From: Phoronis australis
Taxonomy: Eukaryota; Phoronida; Phoronidae
DNA: 64,000 bases
Reading direction: 5' to 3'
Assembly: GCA_002633005.1 (NCBI GenBank)
Contig: NMRA01000168.1
Span: forward strand, 623,129-687,128
In this document: in pieces, positions 36,601-42,300 of the stretch
How the letters are laid out: each line of letters opens with the position of its first letter
How positions within the stretch are numbered: position 1 is the stretch's first letter
Notes under the pieces: generated by a model
What the model was told of the DNA's origin: nothing
The model's input: the letters and a program-made list of their open reading frames with translations, nothing else
The model's database searches: none
Program-made: the position numbers and the translations under genes

Positions 36601-36773
36601 GTCTCTCACAAGGCGCTTGTGACTTGCTGCAAACAACTGAAACTAAAGAATCTTCCATCTCTTTGAAGTCTAGAGACATTGTTGCGAATATTAGTCGAGA
36701 AATATTTGGAGTGGTTACAGCTGTGAAACCGTCAGGGGTTTACTACAAAATGAGCTTTTCTGTTGTCATTTAG
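470..36773 (+). CDS. Giant EGF + fibronectin-III-like repeat protein, 5'-partial (gene span, 19 exons)
   Basis: Nineteen exons (470-623, 3443-3580, 7762-7863, 10961-11086, 12301-12423, 13166-13438, 14490-14634, 19814-20972, 21828-23010, 24610-26042, 26133-26832, 27479-27595, 28025-28335, 28969-29224, 30148-30334, 30608-32184, 32920-34140, 35356-35889, 36502-36773) all have AG/GT borders and join in one open frame of 10,011 nt, about 3,336 residues plus a stop. The N-terminus lies upstream of the window. Order: Cys-containing segment, calcium-binding EGF, three further Cys-rich modules, two unrecognised modules, then about 20 FN3-like repeats. Many N-x-S/T sites and disulphide-type Cys spacing point to an extracellular adhesion or matrix protein (inference). 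No transmembrane helix is visible before the stop. Exon borders were chosen by hand and need transcript support. The reading frame and repeat signature make the gene itself secure. Confidence 0.85.
1224..2137. mobile_element. Long inverted-repeat (foldback/MITE-like) element
   Basis: Left arm 1224-1608 and right arm 1730-2137 are reverse complements over nearly 400 nt, with scattered mismatches and indels. Matching pieces include CTTCCACGA(G/A)GTTGCGTACA at the outer ends and GGGCAAGGTGAGTGTCGGTT (left, 1496; opposite strand of the right arm) nearer the centre. A non-repeated centre of about 120 nt separates them. No transposase is present, so it would be a non-autonomous foldback. The divergence suggests an old insertion. 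Confidence 0.75.
2139..2377. mobile_element. Palindromic MITE, GGGGCCTGTTCCAA termini
   Basis: Begins GGGGCCTGTTCCAAGAAACT and ends with its imperfect complement: the reverse complement of the right end is GGGGCCAGTTCCAACAAAAC. The interior is rich in TTAAG/TTAAGACAAAT inverted pieces. It abuts the outer end of the preceding foldback. The same terminal motif recurs at 5347 and in inverse near 40362. Confidence 0.65.
3443..3580 (+). CDS. Exon 2: calcium-binding EGF module
   Basis: A phase 1-1 exon of 46 codons after TTTTAG. It encodes DINEC, then C-x6-C, GVCTNTPGSYTCSC and GNGYSC: the six cysteines and the D-I-N-E / N-T-x-G-S-Y pattern of a calcium-binding EGF domain. The donor is GTTAGT. Symmetrical phase 1 exons are usual for EGF modules. 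Confidence 0.85.
4392..4552 (+). repeat. Short interspersed element, CGTAAAATGTAACA family, copy 1
   Basis: Starts CGCCGTAAAATGTAACAATT and contains the unit (C/A)GTAAAATGTAACA and its complement TGTTACATTTTACG several times, with CCTCTCCTAAAATGTAACAA in the middle and CGTCGAATGCACACG near the end. The order of blocks matches the copies at 37827-38008 and, inverted, 6245-6420. It is truncated at the right compared with the 37827 copy. Confidence 0.7.
5347..5756 (+). repeat. Interspersed repeat, GGGGCCTGTTCCAC end, copy 1
   Basis: Opens GGGGCCTGTTCCACATAAAA. Internal marks are GTGGAACGAGCCCC (5508), ACACGAGACAAAAAGGATCT and TGTAGGCCTACTCTGCTTCC near the far end. The same blocks occur in the same relative order, on the other strand, at 39941-40362, so both are copies of one family. 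Two small opposed ORFs (5524-5718, 5528-5725) inside it are not convincing genes. Confidence 0.65.
6245..6420 (-). repeat. Short interspersed element, CGTAAAATGTAACA family, copy 2 (inverted)
   Basis: The reverse complement of the family: GGTTTCGTAAAATGTAACAA at the left, TTAGGAGAGGCTTAG in the middle and TGTTACATTTTACGAACC at the right. With copy 1 it brackets 4392-6420 as a large inverted pair. Confidence 0.65.
7762..7863 (+). CDS. Exon 3: short EGF-like module
   Basis: A phase 1-1 exon of 34 codons with acceptor TTTTCCAG and donor GTAAGT. It reads KCFGSTNCPNGGNCV, then YCRNCRSGYYSPRC. The C-P-N-G-G-x-C and C-x-x-C-x-x-G-Y spacing is that of an EGF-like or Cys-rich repeat. Confidence 0.75.
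7864..10960 (+). other. Intron 3 with a SINE head
   Basis: No exon was found. The only recognisable item is the tRNA-like SINE head at 8948-9060. The rest is AT-rich sequence without clear repeats or open frames of note. Confidence 0.5.
8948..9060 (+). repeat. tRNA-derived SINE head
   Basis: Carries an A-box-like GTGGTGTAGTGGTAA (8955-8969) and a B box GGGTTCGACTCC (8999-9010) about 30 nt apart, as in Gly/Glu-type tRNAs. The acceptor and T stems do not pair well, so this is a tRNA-derived SINE rather than a tRNA gene. A palindrome, TTATCTCACTAGTGAGATAA, follows at 9031. Confidence 0.55.
10961..11086 (+). CDS. Exon 4: Cys-rich EGF-like module
   Basis: A phase 1-1 exon of 42 codons after ACCTGCAG, ending before GTAAGC. 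It encodes CPLQRIPNCRYMTCSEG, then RCTKCHYHGTAYSLVNNRC. Six cysteines, with C-x-x-C followed by an aromatic/Gly stretch, resemble the neighbouring modules. Confidence 0.7.
11452..11672. mobile_element. AT-rich foldback element
   Basis: Left end TTTAGGCAATCAGAAGGCAG and right end, read in reverse complement, CTTTAGTCAATCAGAAGACA form inverted termini. The interior is almost entirely TAATTATT/AATATTAC words and can fold on itself. It sits in the intron between exons 4 and 5, next to a second foldback. Confidence 0.6.
11876..12196. mobile_element. Foldback element rich in GCGTAAA..TAATTATT
   Basis: The arms meet near 12018. Left arm pieces TGAACGTTACGCACGTAAAT and GGCGTAAAGTAATTATTT recur as complements in the right arm (reverse complement TGAACGTTACGTATCTAAAT; GGCGTAAATTAATTC). 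Multiple near-identical sub-units of about 20 nt occur within each arm. It lies about 100 nt upstream of exon 5. Confidence 0.65.
12301..12423 (+). CDS. Exon 5: EGF-like module
   Basis: A phase 1-1 exon of 41 codons after TTGAAG, ending before GTGAGT. It encodes KCSWMTNRWCWPGTC, then SSCKCSTGFSRVAGTSKC. The C-x-C-x-x-G-F ... C end is typical of an EGF domain. Confidence 0.75.
13166..13438 (+). CDS. Exon 6: unrecognised extracellular module
   Basis: A phase 1-1 exon of 91 codons after GTTACAG; the donor GTTAGA is usable but not strong. It has two or three Cys and alternating hydrophobic residues (THTTYTLTFEFKVHVD, HAYHFGVTGASVQVLTF) suggesting beta strands. An ORF on the other strand (13192-13416) is its antisense shadow. 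Confidence 0.6.
14490..14634 (+). CDS. Exon 7: unrecognised extracellular module
   Basis: Acceptor TTGTTCAG, donor GTAAGA, phase 1 in and phase 2 out. It encodes DRNHCTHAFSGSTMQ and VTCKDRVLFEGPYLQNGY. The phase 2 exit fits only an acceptor at 19812-19813 (TTAAAG), which supports the start chosen for exon 8. Confidence 0.6.
16595..17115 (+). repeat. Degenerate repeat cluster (ACCGAATGACCTATGACAG units)
   Basis: Near-copies of one word occur four times: about 16603 (TACTAAATGACCTATGGCAG), 16702 (CACCGAATGACCTATGACAG), 16937 (ACCACCAAATAGCATACGAC) and 17084 (GCACCGAATGGCCCATTACA). Each is followed by AAAAA-type and AAAG-GGC words. Spacing is irregular (about 100, 235 and 147 nt). Confidence 0.45.
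18862..19137. mobile_element. TIR element A, 276 nt, 5-bp target duplication
   Basis: Starts CATAGACGGATTTAGAGGGG and ends (reverse complement) CAGTGGCAGACCTAGGATAT. It is flanked on both sides by CGTGT (18857-18861 and 19138-19142). The inner word TAACCCCGGTAATTA is shared with the longer element at 58384-59373. No transposase: non-autonomous. A 5-bp duplication with these ends fits a hAT-like or other cut-and-paste group; the superfamily is not certain. Confidence 0.75.
19557..19592. repeat. Perfect 14-bp hairpin
   Basis: AGCTGCCGGGAGTC, an 8-nt TTTAAAAT spacer, then the exact complement GACTCCCGGCAGCT. It is GC-rich in otherwise AT-rich intron sequence, 220 nt upstream of exon 8. Function unknown. 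Confidence 0.7.
19814..20972 (+). CDS. Exon 8: start of the FN3-like repeat array
   Basis: This 1,159-nt exon (phase 2-0) begins YCVDYQVEGGGYLL and includes ITVTFGGWLDS, then the first FN3-like repeats: LYAVYVDVVDKVGNVKHA and SYEIMIQAKDIMGNTKND, followed by LLKVDSTPP. The next repeat begins with DAHSGLHDVKWKLGT. The long ORF on the opposite strand (20346-21068) is a shadow: it has no recognisable motif, and this strand splices in frame on both sides. Confidence 0.85.
20973..21827 (+). other. Intron 8
   Basis: No coding signal. Two or three loosely similar blocks (TTCGAAGGGTCTGAACAAAC, about 21255; TTTCGAAAGGCTATGCAAAC, about 21373; ACTTTGAACAAATTGTTC, about 21494) suggest a decayed tandem repeat of about 120 nt. 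Confidence 0.4.
21828..23010 (+). CDS. Exon 9: FN3-like repeats
   Basis: A 1,183-nt exon (phase 0-1) after TTCTAG, ending before GTACGT. It includes VKILIDASPPTTG, then GIWDGFYDHESGVSYYKYAF, VVAYNGANEPSEP and ILVDETPPRM. One repeat carries extra Cys (TACRMKC). The coding frame reaches upstream of the first Met of the visible ORF, to 21828. Confidence 0.88.
23011..24609 (+). other. Intron 9 with a foldback
   Basis: No exon was seen between the two phase-matched borders. It contains the inverted repeat at 24136-24334. Confidence 0.5.
24136..24334. mobile_element. Small foldback element
   Basis: Left arm 24136-24188 (GTTACTTACTAGAAGACTAT, then AGCCTGC) is complementary to right arm 24280-24334 (GCAGGCTCGAAACTTTATGT, then TAGTCTTCTAGTAAGTAAC). 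The centre is about 90 nt and contains GGCCCCTGTTCCGG, similar to the GGGGCC..GTTCC ends of other repeats here. Confidence 0.6.
24610..26042 (+). CDS. Exon 10: FN3-like repeats, partly irregular
   Basis: A 1,433-nt exon (phase 1-0) after GGTTGCAG, ending CAG/GTGAGT. It reads ISI/GTDEHNQAVAHFKA across the junction with exon 9, then ALKVFNKAGLYSVF and VAWAGFHTHNDPIHYFVGLG. The middle, about 25200-25840, is a divergent Cys-containing repeat (CSPSCVSVGDLLPW; RLHVRPCFHHVC). Confidence 0.87.
26133..26832 (+). CDS. Exon 11: FN3-like repeats
   Basis: A 700-nt exon (phase 0-1) after GTTTTAG, ending before GTGCGT. It has YFICVHAQFPRKAVFDG and CSNGFIVDTNSPIPGEV as a repeat end, then VTVDWNSFVDLEES opening the next repeat. 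The opposite-strand ORF at 26291-26707 is its shadow. Confidence 0.85.
27479..27595 (+). CDS. Exon 12: middle of an FN3-like repeat
   Basis: A phase 1-1 exon of 39 codons after GGCTTTAG, ending before GTAAGT. It encodes GTSAGVDNVVPL, then LNNLTLVDGQEYFVNVQ: the G-T-x-x-G-x-D-V and L-x-D-G-x-x-Y-x-V-x-V pattern seen at this place in the other repeats. It is too short to stand out as an ORF but fits phase and repeat register. Confidence 0.8.
28025..28335 (+). CDS. Exon 13: FN3-like repeats
   Basis: A 311-nt exon (phase 1-0) after GTTTTAG, ending before GTAAGT. It has SSPFIVDTTPPSKGVVHVG, then FHWQDFEDAQSGIKRYEFAI and MLDGHNYYAIVM. The exon starts 77 nt before the first Met of the visible ORF. 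Confidence 0.88.
28969..29224 (+). CDS. Exon 14: FN3-like repeats
   Basis: A 256-nt exon (phase 0-1) after CTCCATAG, ending before GTGAGT. It encodes AINGAGLITSSDAKFVYDSS, then PPSSG, CVSWDGFHDPHSRITEYHVG. Repeat register is unbroken from exon 13. Confidence 0.88.
29225..30147 (+). other. Intron 14 with opposed minisatellite-like arms
   Basis: No exon. At 29310-29372 and 29745-29868 there are opposed arrays of a unit of about 16 nt (see the repeat entry). Confidence 0.5.
29310..29868. repeat. Inverted arrays of a ~16-nt TAGTGAACCTTCGGA-type unit
   Basis: Right arm, 29745-29868: TAGTGGACCTGGCTTCAGAA, TAGTGAACCTTCGAAG, TAGTGCGCCTTTGTAG, TAATGATCCTTCGGAC, TAGTAATTCATCCGGA. Left arm, 29310-29372, holds complements such as GTTCACTACTCCAAAGGTTT. 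A single-copy centre of about 370 nt lies between. It looks like a foldback element with minisatellite ends. Confidence 0.55.
30148..30334 (+). CDS. Exon 15: end of one repeat and start of the next
   Basis: A 187-nt exon (phase 1-2) after CATTTCAG, ending before GTACAC. It encodes KTGRRYVATVEACNSVGLC and ASSDGITIDPTPPLSGIV. The donor is moderate, but only this phase 2 exit joins exon 16 in frame. Confidence 0.83.
30608..32184 (+). CDS. Exon 16: five FN3-like repeats with a Cys-rich insert
   Basis: A 1,577-nt exon (phase 2-1) after CATTTTAG, ending before GTAAGT. It gives the cleanest view of the repeat: FQDPQSGIGRYEWCIGTSVG, VRAFNKAGLATTKSSAPIQV, then DNTPP; next WKFHDPESGLAKHV and VTACNYAGLCTV; next WSGFVDPHSGIKQYILTVGS. 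Between repeats (about 31560-31670) lies a compact Cys-rich piece, CDASFCNKDCACAPFGKKC, unlike the FN3-like units. Confidence 0.92.
32185..32919 (+). other. Intron 16
   Basis: AT-rich, 735 nt, with no recognisable repeat, RNA gene or open frame. Confidence 0.45.
32920..34140 (+). CDS. Exon 17: FN3-like repeats
   Basis: A 1,221-nt exon (phase 1-1) after TTTCAACAG; the donor GTTTGT is weak, but the joined frame continues cleanly. It contains TVKAINKVGLYTISTSDGVV, WNGFDDLHSHIRRYIVSVGT, VKAEDAAGHVSEDVQSDSLL and IDTTPPEG. About 33430-33760 is an atypical Lys/Ser-rich insertion before EIKDRGSGIHKHLVGIGT. Confidence 0.9.
34141..35355 (+). other. Intron 17
   Basis: 1.2 kb with no recognisable domain or repeat; the small ORF at 34515-34709 has no family resemblance. 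Confidence 0.45.
35356..35889 (+). CDS. Exon 18: FN3-like repeats
   Basis: A 534-nt exon (phase 1-1) after TTTTTCAG, ending before GTAGGT. It includes HGQSVYATILCSNNAELSTT, VIWSGFHDFDNKLSYEIRLL and GKLCVDKRAPRVT. The visible ORF begins upstream in the intron; the true exon starts at 35356. Confidence 0.87.
36502..36773 (+). CDS. Exon 19: last FN3-like repeat and stop
   Basis: Acceptor ATTGTAG, phase 1 in. It encodes GIKPDMRKIDDTVVINWKNC, YEVCLGLSQGACDLL and GVVTAVKPSGVYYKM, then SFSVVI and TAG. The stop falls where other repeats read V-x-V-D-x-T-P-P, so the protein would end exactly at a domain edge. No strong in-frame donor is visible before the stop; GTTGTC and GTGAAA are poor candidates. 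AATAAA hexamers follow at 37332 and 37419. Confidence 0.75.
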
Positions 36774-37331
36774 CATACCATTGACGAGAGTTTGATTTGT
36801 ATATGATGGAGAACTTTGTCGGAATTGTATGTTTCAAATTTTTGCTCCGTGTTACACCTGTCAAAGCTGCTACCACACGTTTACCGGCATCGTTTAACAT
36901 ATTGCAGTCCTTACCTTAAATGCATCATTTTTCTCGAGTCCCGGTCTGGGTCAATAGGGGCGTGCAGACCACATTTATAGCTGTTTTTAATTTCTCAATA
37001 TATTTTCAAATTATTTCAAATTTCATATCAGTTATATATGCTTCCTCAAAGCAGGATACAAGTCATTGCTTTGCTGACTCAAAAACGTGCTCTTCATTAT
37101 GAGATGTCTATCTTTTGATTTCGTGAGTTTTTGCTTGTATAACTTTAGATTTATCAGACCTTGAAATTCCTACAGGGAGCTATCTCCCAGTGTGGCATTC
37201 GCAGTTTTTGAGTGTGTCGTTTTATTTAGATAAATTTAATAACAGTGTGAAACCCCATAAAATCGTTCGCGAGGTCAGTATTCGTTAAGTTCTAGTTGAG
37301 ATAAAGACCCCATGTACCATACTCGTCAAGC

Positions 37332-37424
37332 AATAAACAATGTGCATTGATCGTGACATAATTTGCAGGTAGAGGAAAATTCATGTGCTCATTTAGAGGT
37401 GCGGATTACAACTTGTTAAATAAA
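37332..37424 (+). promoter_or_regulatory. Candidate polyadenylation signals
   Basis: Two AATAAA hexamers lie at 37332-37337 and 37419-37424, about 560 and 650 nt after the stop at 36773. They are the nearest ones downstream and would suit a 3' UTR end. AATAAA is common in AT-rich DNA, so this is only a candidate. Confidence 0.35.
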
Positions 37425-37826
37425 TATGCTTTTGAGTACAATGTGATATGGTGTTTTGTTTATCATCTGCAAACATCAATTGCGCTTACCTTGGACCAGG
37501 TTCCACGAATTGCCACAAAATTGAACAGTTGTGCATGACAATTTGCGACTTACATGTATCTTCGAATGGCTGGTGCTTGAAAAAGGTCTACTTATCGACA
37601 TAAAAACGGCACGTTGTGGAAACGAAAGTTAAAAAGGATGAAAAACGTTTGCGTTCAGCTTCCTGGTGGCTACTAACGATTTTTAAAGAGCGAAAATTCA
37701 CGATCAGGAGGAGCACTCTAGAAACAATTCTGAACGAACTGGACGGTGTCAACAGCATTGATAATTTGCCTGGTCAGCAACAACATATATAACAAGAGCA
37801 ACGCCGAATATTGAAAGGCGCTGAAA

Positions 37827-38008
37827 CGCCGTAAAATGTAACAATTTCATAAAATGTAACAACTGTTACAGTTTACGTCATGGTTATAATTTACATTGTT
37901 AAGCCTCTCCTAAAGCGTAACAAGTTGTTACAATTTACGTTGTAGTTACATTTTACGTCGAATGCACATGCGATAAATGTATCATTGCTACATTCTACGA
38001 AACCCACG
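37827..38008 (+). repeat. Short interspersed element, CGTAAAATGTAACA family, copy 3
   Basis: Starts CGCCGTAAAATGTAACAATT, has CCTCTCCTAAAGCGTAACAA in the middle, then CGTCGAATGCACATGCGATA, and ends TGCTACATTCTACGAAACCC. Same block order as copy 1, about 85-90% alike by eye. Confidence 0.7.
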
Positions 38009-39940
38009 TTATGATGCAAAGAAAATGACCACAATCACGAACAAGTGGTTTCTGATACGGCCGGGGACACTAGAGTATTTTTGGAAGAGGGGCGTTACCC
38101 GAAAGAAATGAATATCTACCGACTTAGAGAGTGGGCTCGGACAAATAAGAGACCAATTTAGAGACTAATTTGTGTAAAAATTCACATTTTCGCTCACTTC
38201 TGTTCCAGAAATTCAGGAAAGGCACCTGGCATTATTGAGACTGTTTTTCTGTGAATGAACACCCTTTTGGAATGCATGTTTCGTATACTCGAAGACCCAA
38301 AAATTGTCCGCCTAAGCAAAAAACCGGCTTGTTATCGTACTCACCCAATTATTCCACTTCAAAGTTATCCTCTGAATAGGATTTGATTTAACTCTCACCC
38401 CCAAGTATATATTATTCGTGGATTCATTTTTTTGTTGATACCGAGTTGTTTCAACTGTGCATTGCTTTTCGGCAGCCATAATGATCCCTGTTGCCGTCAT
38501 ATACTACCGCCTTTTGAAATAACAGAAAATCACACAGACAATGGCCAATAAAATAGTGGAAAGTGGTTTTTACAAGAATTCTAGATCAGCCACAAACTGT
38601 TTTACTGGTATGATATCGATTAAAATTGATTCAGATTTTCAATTCTGCAAAAATAAATCAGGATGTTTTTATTCCATATAGACCTTACTTATTTTCTATT
38701 TGTGACGTATTTATTTGACTTTTTGCTGTTGCTGTTCTCAATACCACTTATCTCTGCGGTCTTTCTTTTTCTTTTCAGTTTTTCTTCATTCTCTGTTAAC
38801 ACCTTGTCAGCCAAAACAGAACTGTAACCCTTTGAGACTTGGTTGGCGGAAGTTGATCATTAAACCTCGATGTAGTTGTTCTAGTATATTACCATGTATC
38901 ATATTTTTTGATTTTTTTCCGATCTTTAACAGACTTCTGCAATCATAAATAAATAAATGAAAACCCAAGATGCATTTGCAATTTATTGCTCAATCACTTC
39001 TTTTATTTTTAATTATGCCATGCTGTTTTGTATGTAACAATGCAATATAATAAAATAAAGTCAGAAGTTTTACTTCATTAGTAGCCACTCTGTATCATTT
39101 CAAGTATTTTAATTTACTTAAAATAAGCCCAAAACGCCTGAACTAAAGATTTCAACATAAATGTTGAGCTCAGTAGTGTGTTTTGCAATAAAAAACAAGT
39201 GGACAATATTTTGATAACCAATGCGTGGGCCGATACTGTTAAGCACCCAGCTTGTTGCATTTGTCTGCTGCGTTTTTCCTTTGGCCTAACAGGTGTCAAT
39301 TTGTCCATGGGGACAAATACTTGTAGATACATTGCATAAACAATCCCTGTTCCCTCTGAAGAAAATTTAGTTTCGAAAATGTCTTCTGGAAATGAACAAA
39401 AAAGTGCATTAATAAAATCTACAGGTTTTTAAGTGGCTTCAAAAACAGTCGGTAAATGCACCGATTTTCATCTCAGTTCTTCGATGCGGGTTTCTCTAGA
39501 GAGGTTAGTACTCCAGATTGGAAAGCTAAGTCCCGCGTGGATGCGCTGCACGCGAAATAAGATGGCGGATGACCACTGGAGCCTGACAACGATAGGTATC
39601 CGGACTACCTCTAATATAGGAATGCCCTCCAGGCTAACACGACATGAATTTGGCTACCTATTATCACTTGCATTAGTATTTCGTTACTACTACTACTATT
39701 ACTGTATTACTAATATCACTTCTATTACTTGTTATCATTTTCGCTATCGTTATGATTATTATTATTTTTAAATTTATTTAAAGTGGACACAATACATGCT
39801 TAGCAAAATGCTAATACACCATGGTCCTCGAAGATTTTAAAATCATCTAATTTATGGTTCAATGTTTTCATCGGGCTTTCCACAGTGGACAGCGATTGCT
39901 GTTCCAAAAGAGTTTTAAAGGGATTCCCATGTTCAGGAAC

Positions 39941-40362
39941 GTCTTGACAGCTGTGGACGCAGAGTAGGCCTACTTTTTGTTAACCAGGCGGTTGAGATTT
40001 AAAATCTTGTTTAGACGTGCACCAACTTCAAAAATTGATTATTTCTGAATCATCGACAAGCACTGTACTGTTTTTAATTAAAGTTATATCCATCTGTAGA
40101 TGGCCACGAATATCTAAATTCAGACCGCAATATTTTACTCGCGACTTCCATCTAAACGAAACGTGAGGATACTCAACATTTAATCATTTTTGTCTCGTGT
40201 TGAAAACAATCTTTTTCAAAGAACTGGGGATTGTTCCACGATGATGTGTTATTTCAAAAATTGCGTTAAATTGAATTCTGGAGGCAGACATTTTTTTAGA
40301 ACTAACGACTAGTCGGCTGGTAACGGACATACAAAACAGGCAACAATTTTATGTGGAATGGG
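39941..40362 (-). repeat. Interspersed repeat, GGGGCCTGTTCCAC end, copy 2 (inverted)
   Basis: Reads, on the plus strand, GTCTTGACAGCTGTGGACGC, GCAGAGTAGGCCTACTTTTT, TTTTTGTCTCGTGTTGAAAA, TTGTTCCACGATGATGTGTT, then CAACAATTTTATGTGGAAT. These are the complements of the blocks in copy 1, in reversed order. Confidence 0.65.
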
Positions 40363-40386
40363 TCATAATTTATACAAAATCATTCC

Positions 40387-41669
40387 CATCTGATTCATGT
40401 CATTTCTACAAGATGTTAAGCGCTTAATTTATAACATCAAAAACTGCCACTTGTTGTCACACTTCCATCAGAAATGCCATACAATGAAAGCAATATTGCC
40501 CGCATACTCTTGAGCATGCAAACGTGGACCCATGCTGACCGAAAATTGTCGGAGCTACTTGTACATGTACATGTACAAACCCATCTGTCGTCCACTAGCA
40601 AGAAGCAAAAATATATTTTAGACCACTTATCCTATAAAATCGGTCTCAACTTGCACTGTCTTTTCTCAGGTACAGTGTAATAACAAACTGCCAGCTCTGT
40701 CGAAGCCCTGAAGCACCTGCATTTTACCGTGGAATAACCTTAGAACAATGTCATAACGGAAGTGGTATAAATCAACAGTTGCTTTTGTGATGGAAAGCGG
40801 GCTTACAACAACTTCAAGTCTGGACACGGTTTCTTGCTAAAACGTTTAAAGTTTTCTTTCAACCGACGAATTTACGAGCCATTCCATGATAAAATCAAAC
40901 TAAATAAAATCTTAATCTAATAGTCATATTTAAGATTCATCTCAACTTTTGTATATGTGTCAACAAAATCATCAACTTCGTTTTATTTTTACCTACATGT
41001 ACACGTATACGTTTTTATAGATTCACAGCTTCGAAAACACGCAGATCGCCCTCAGTGAGAGAAAACACATAATGGGATTACAAAGTCACACATAAGAACT
41101 CCCAAATAAAATTATACAGGCAATCTCGTTGCATCCATTAGGTGACAGAGGAGATAATTGTGGAGCATTTTCGTGTAGTGTGGAGGTGGGTGTGCTTATA
41201 CAAATCAGCTTGCGGGGCCTGGGGACATTGAAGGATATACATGTATAGTTGGATTGACCTTGGATGGGAGGTCAACAATAAGAAATCACAAATGGGCTAT
41301 TAGTAGCGTTTTTGGTTTTAAAAAACACAACTAAATTGCCCATTTCACACTCTTAAGTGAATTAATCAGAGCCAAATTGTAAAAAAATTTGATTGATTTA
41401 CAAAAAATGCAGGTTACTTTTGGATTATGGTGTGTGAAGCTTAATCAAATCCTTCAACCTTACAGCTTAATTGCGGTACATGTACTTGTCAAATTCAGAT
41501 TAAACTTGCTAGATTTAACCGTCAACTACCTTACAAGTTTGAAACCCATGCCTTCAATATTCTTTTGAAATTGGTATAGCATTTCCGATGGAAGTGTGAC
41601 AACAAGTGGCAGTTTTTGATGTTAACAATTAAGCGCTTAACATCTTGCAGAAATGACATGATTCAGATG
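40387..41669. mobile_element. 1.3-kb element with ~125-bp inverted ends
   Basis: Left arm 40387-40512 and right arm 41541-41669 are reverse complements: CATCTGATTCATGTCATTTC against CATCTGAATCATGTCATTTC, and AACTGCCACTTGTTGTCACA in both (right arm read in complement). Similarity fades towards the interior. No transposase ORF lies between, so it would be a non-autonomous DNA element. I could not define a target duplication. Confidence 0.65.
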
Positions 41670-42185
41670 ACACGATTGTCAGGCACTAAGGTGGACATTA
41701 CAAGGGCACATAAACAGTTACATGTAGCAGTTGACGGGAGGGGAGCGGGCACAGGTTAGATACACTGTACACATGTATGAAAGGTATCCAAGTATCCGAA
41801 ATTCTAAAACTGGTGAAAGAATCATTCGAAAACATGCATCTGACATTGATTCCGAATATAAGTATCTTAGGCCAATTAAATTTCACCATATAAATTTAGT
41901 ATCTCTTCCACCTGAGGAGCCAACACAAGTTGTTTCTTTTGAAAATTGACTTTGTCCCATGTCGTAACAATAGAAACATTTTTGCAGAAAATAGGAAGCC
42001 TTTTGATGGGATTGGTGAGACACAGTTGTAAAAAGCCCAGTTGAATGTTTCATTTGCTTAGTCATAGAGTAAACTGGCAAACTGATGGAAAATGTTATCT
42101 AAAATTACCAGCACTGGCTTCCGGATTAGCTCAAAAGACAAACATGAGTAAAATGTGCCCTCCTTCGGCGCTCCATTCATGATTT

Positions 42186-42300
42186 ATATATATATATATA
42201 TATATTACTTAGTATTATATATATATAATATAATACTAAGTAATATATATATATATATACATATAATACTAAGTAATATATATATATATATATATTGCTT
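42186..42300. repeat. TA dinucleotide tract with palindromic units
   Basis: Runs of (TA)n alternate with TTACTTAGTATTATA and its complement TATAATACTAAGTAA, which appears three times. The whole tract can fold into a cruciform. Confidence 0.75.

Noticed and set aside
41731-41949. ORF with charged residues between repeats
   Set aside because: Short, no family resemblance, overlapped by ORFs on the other strand.
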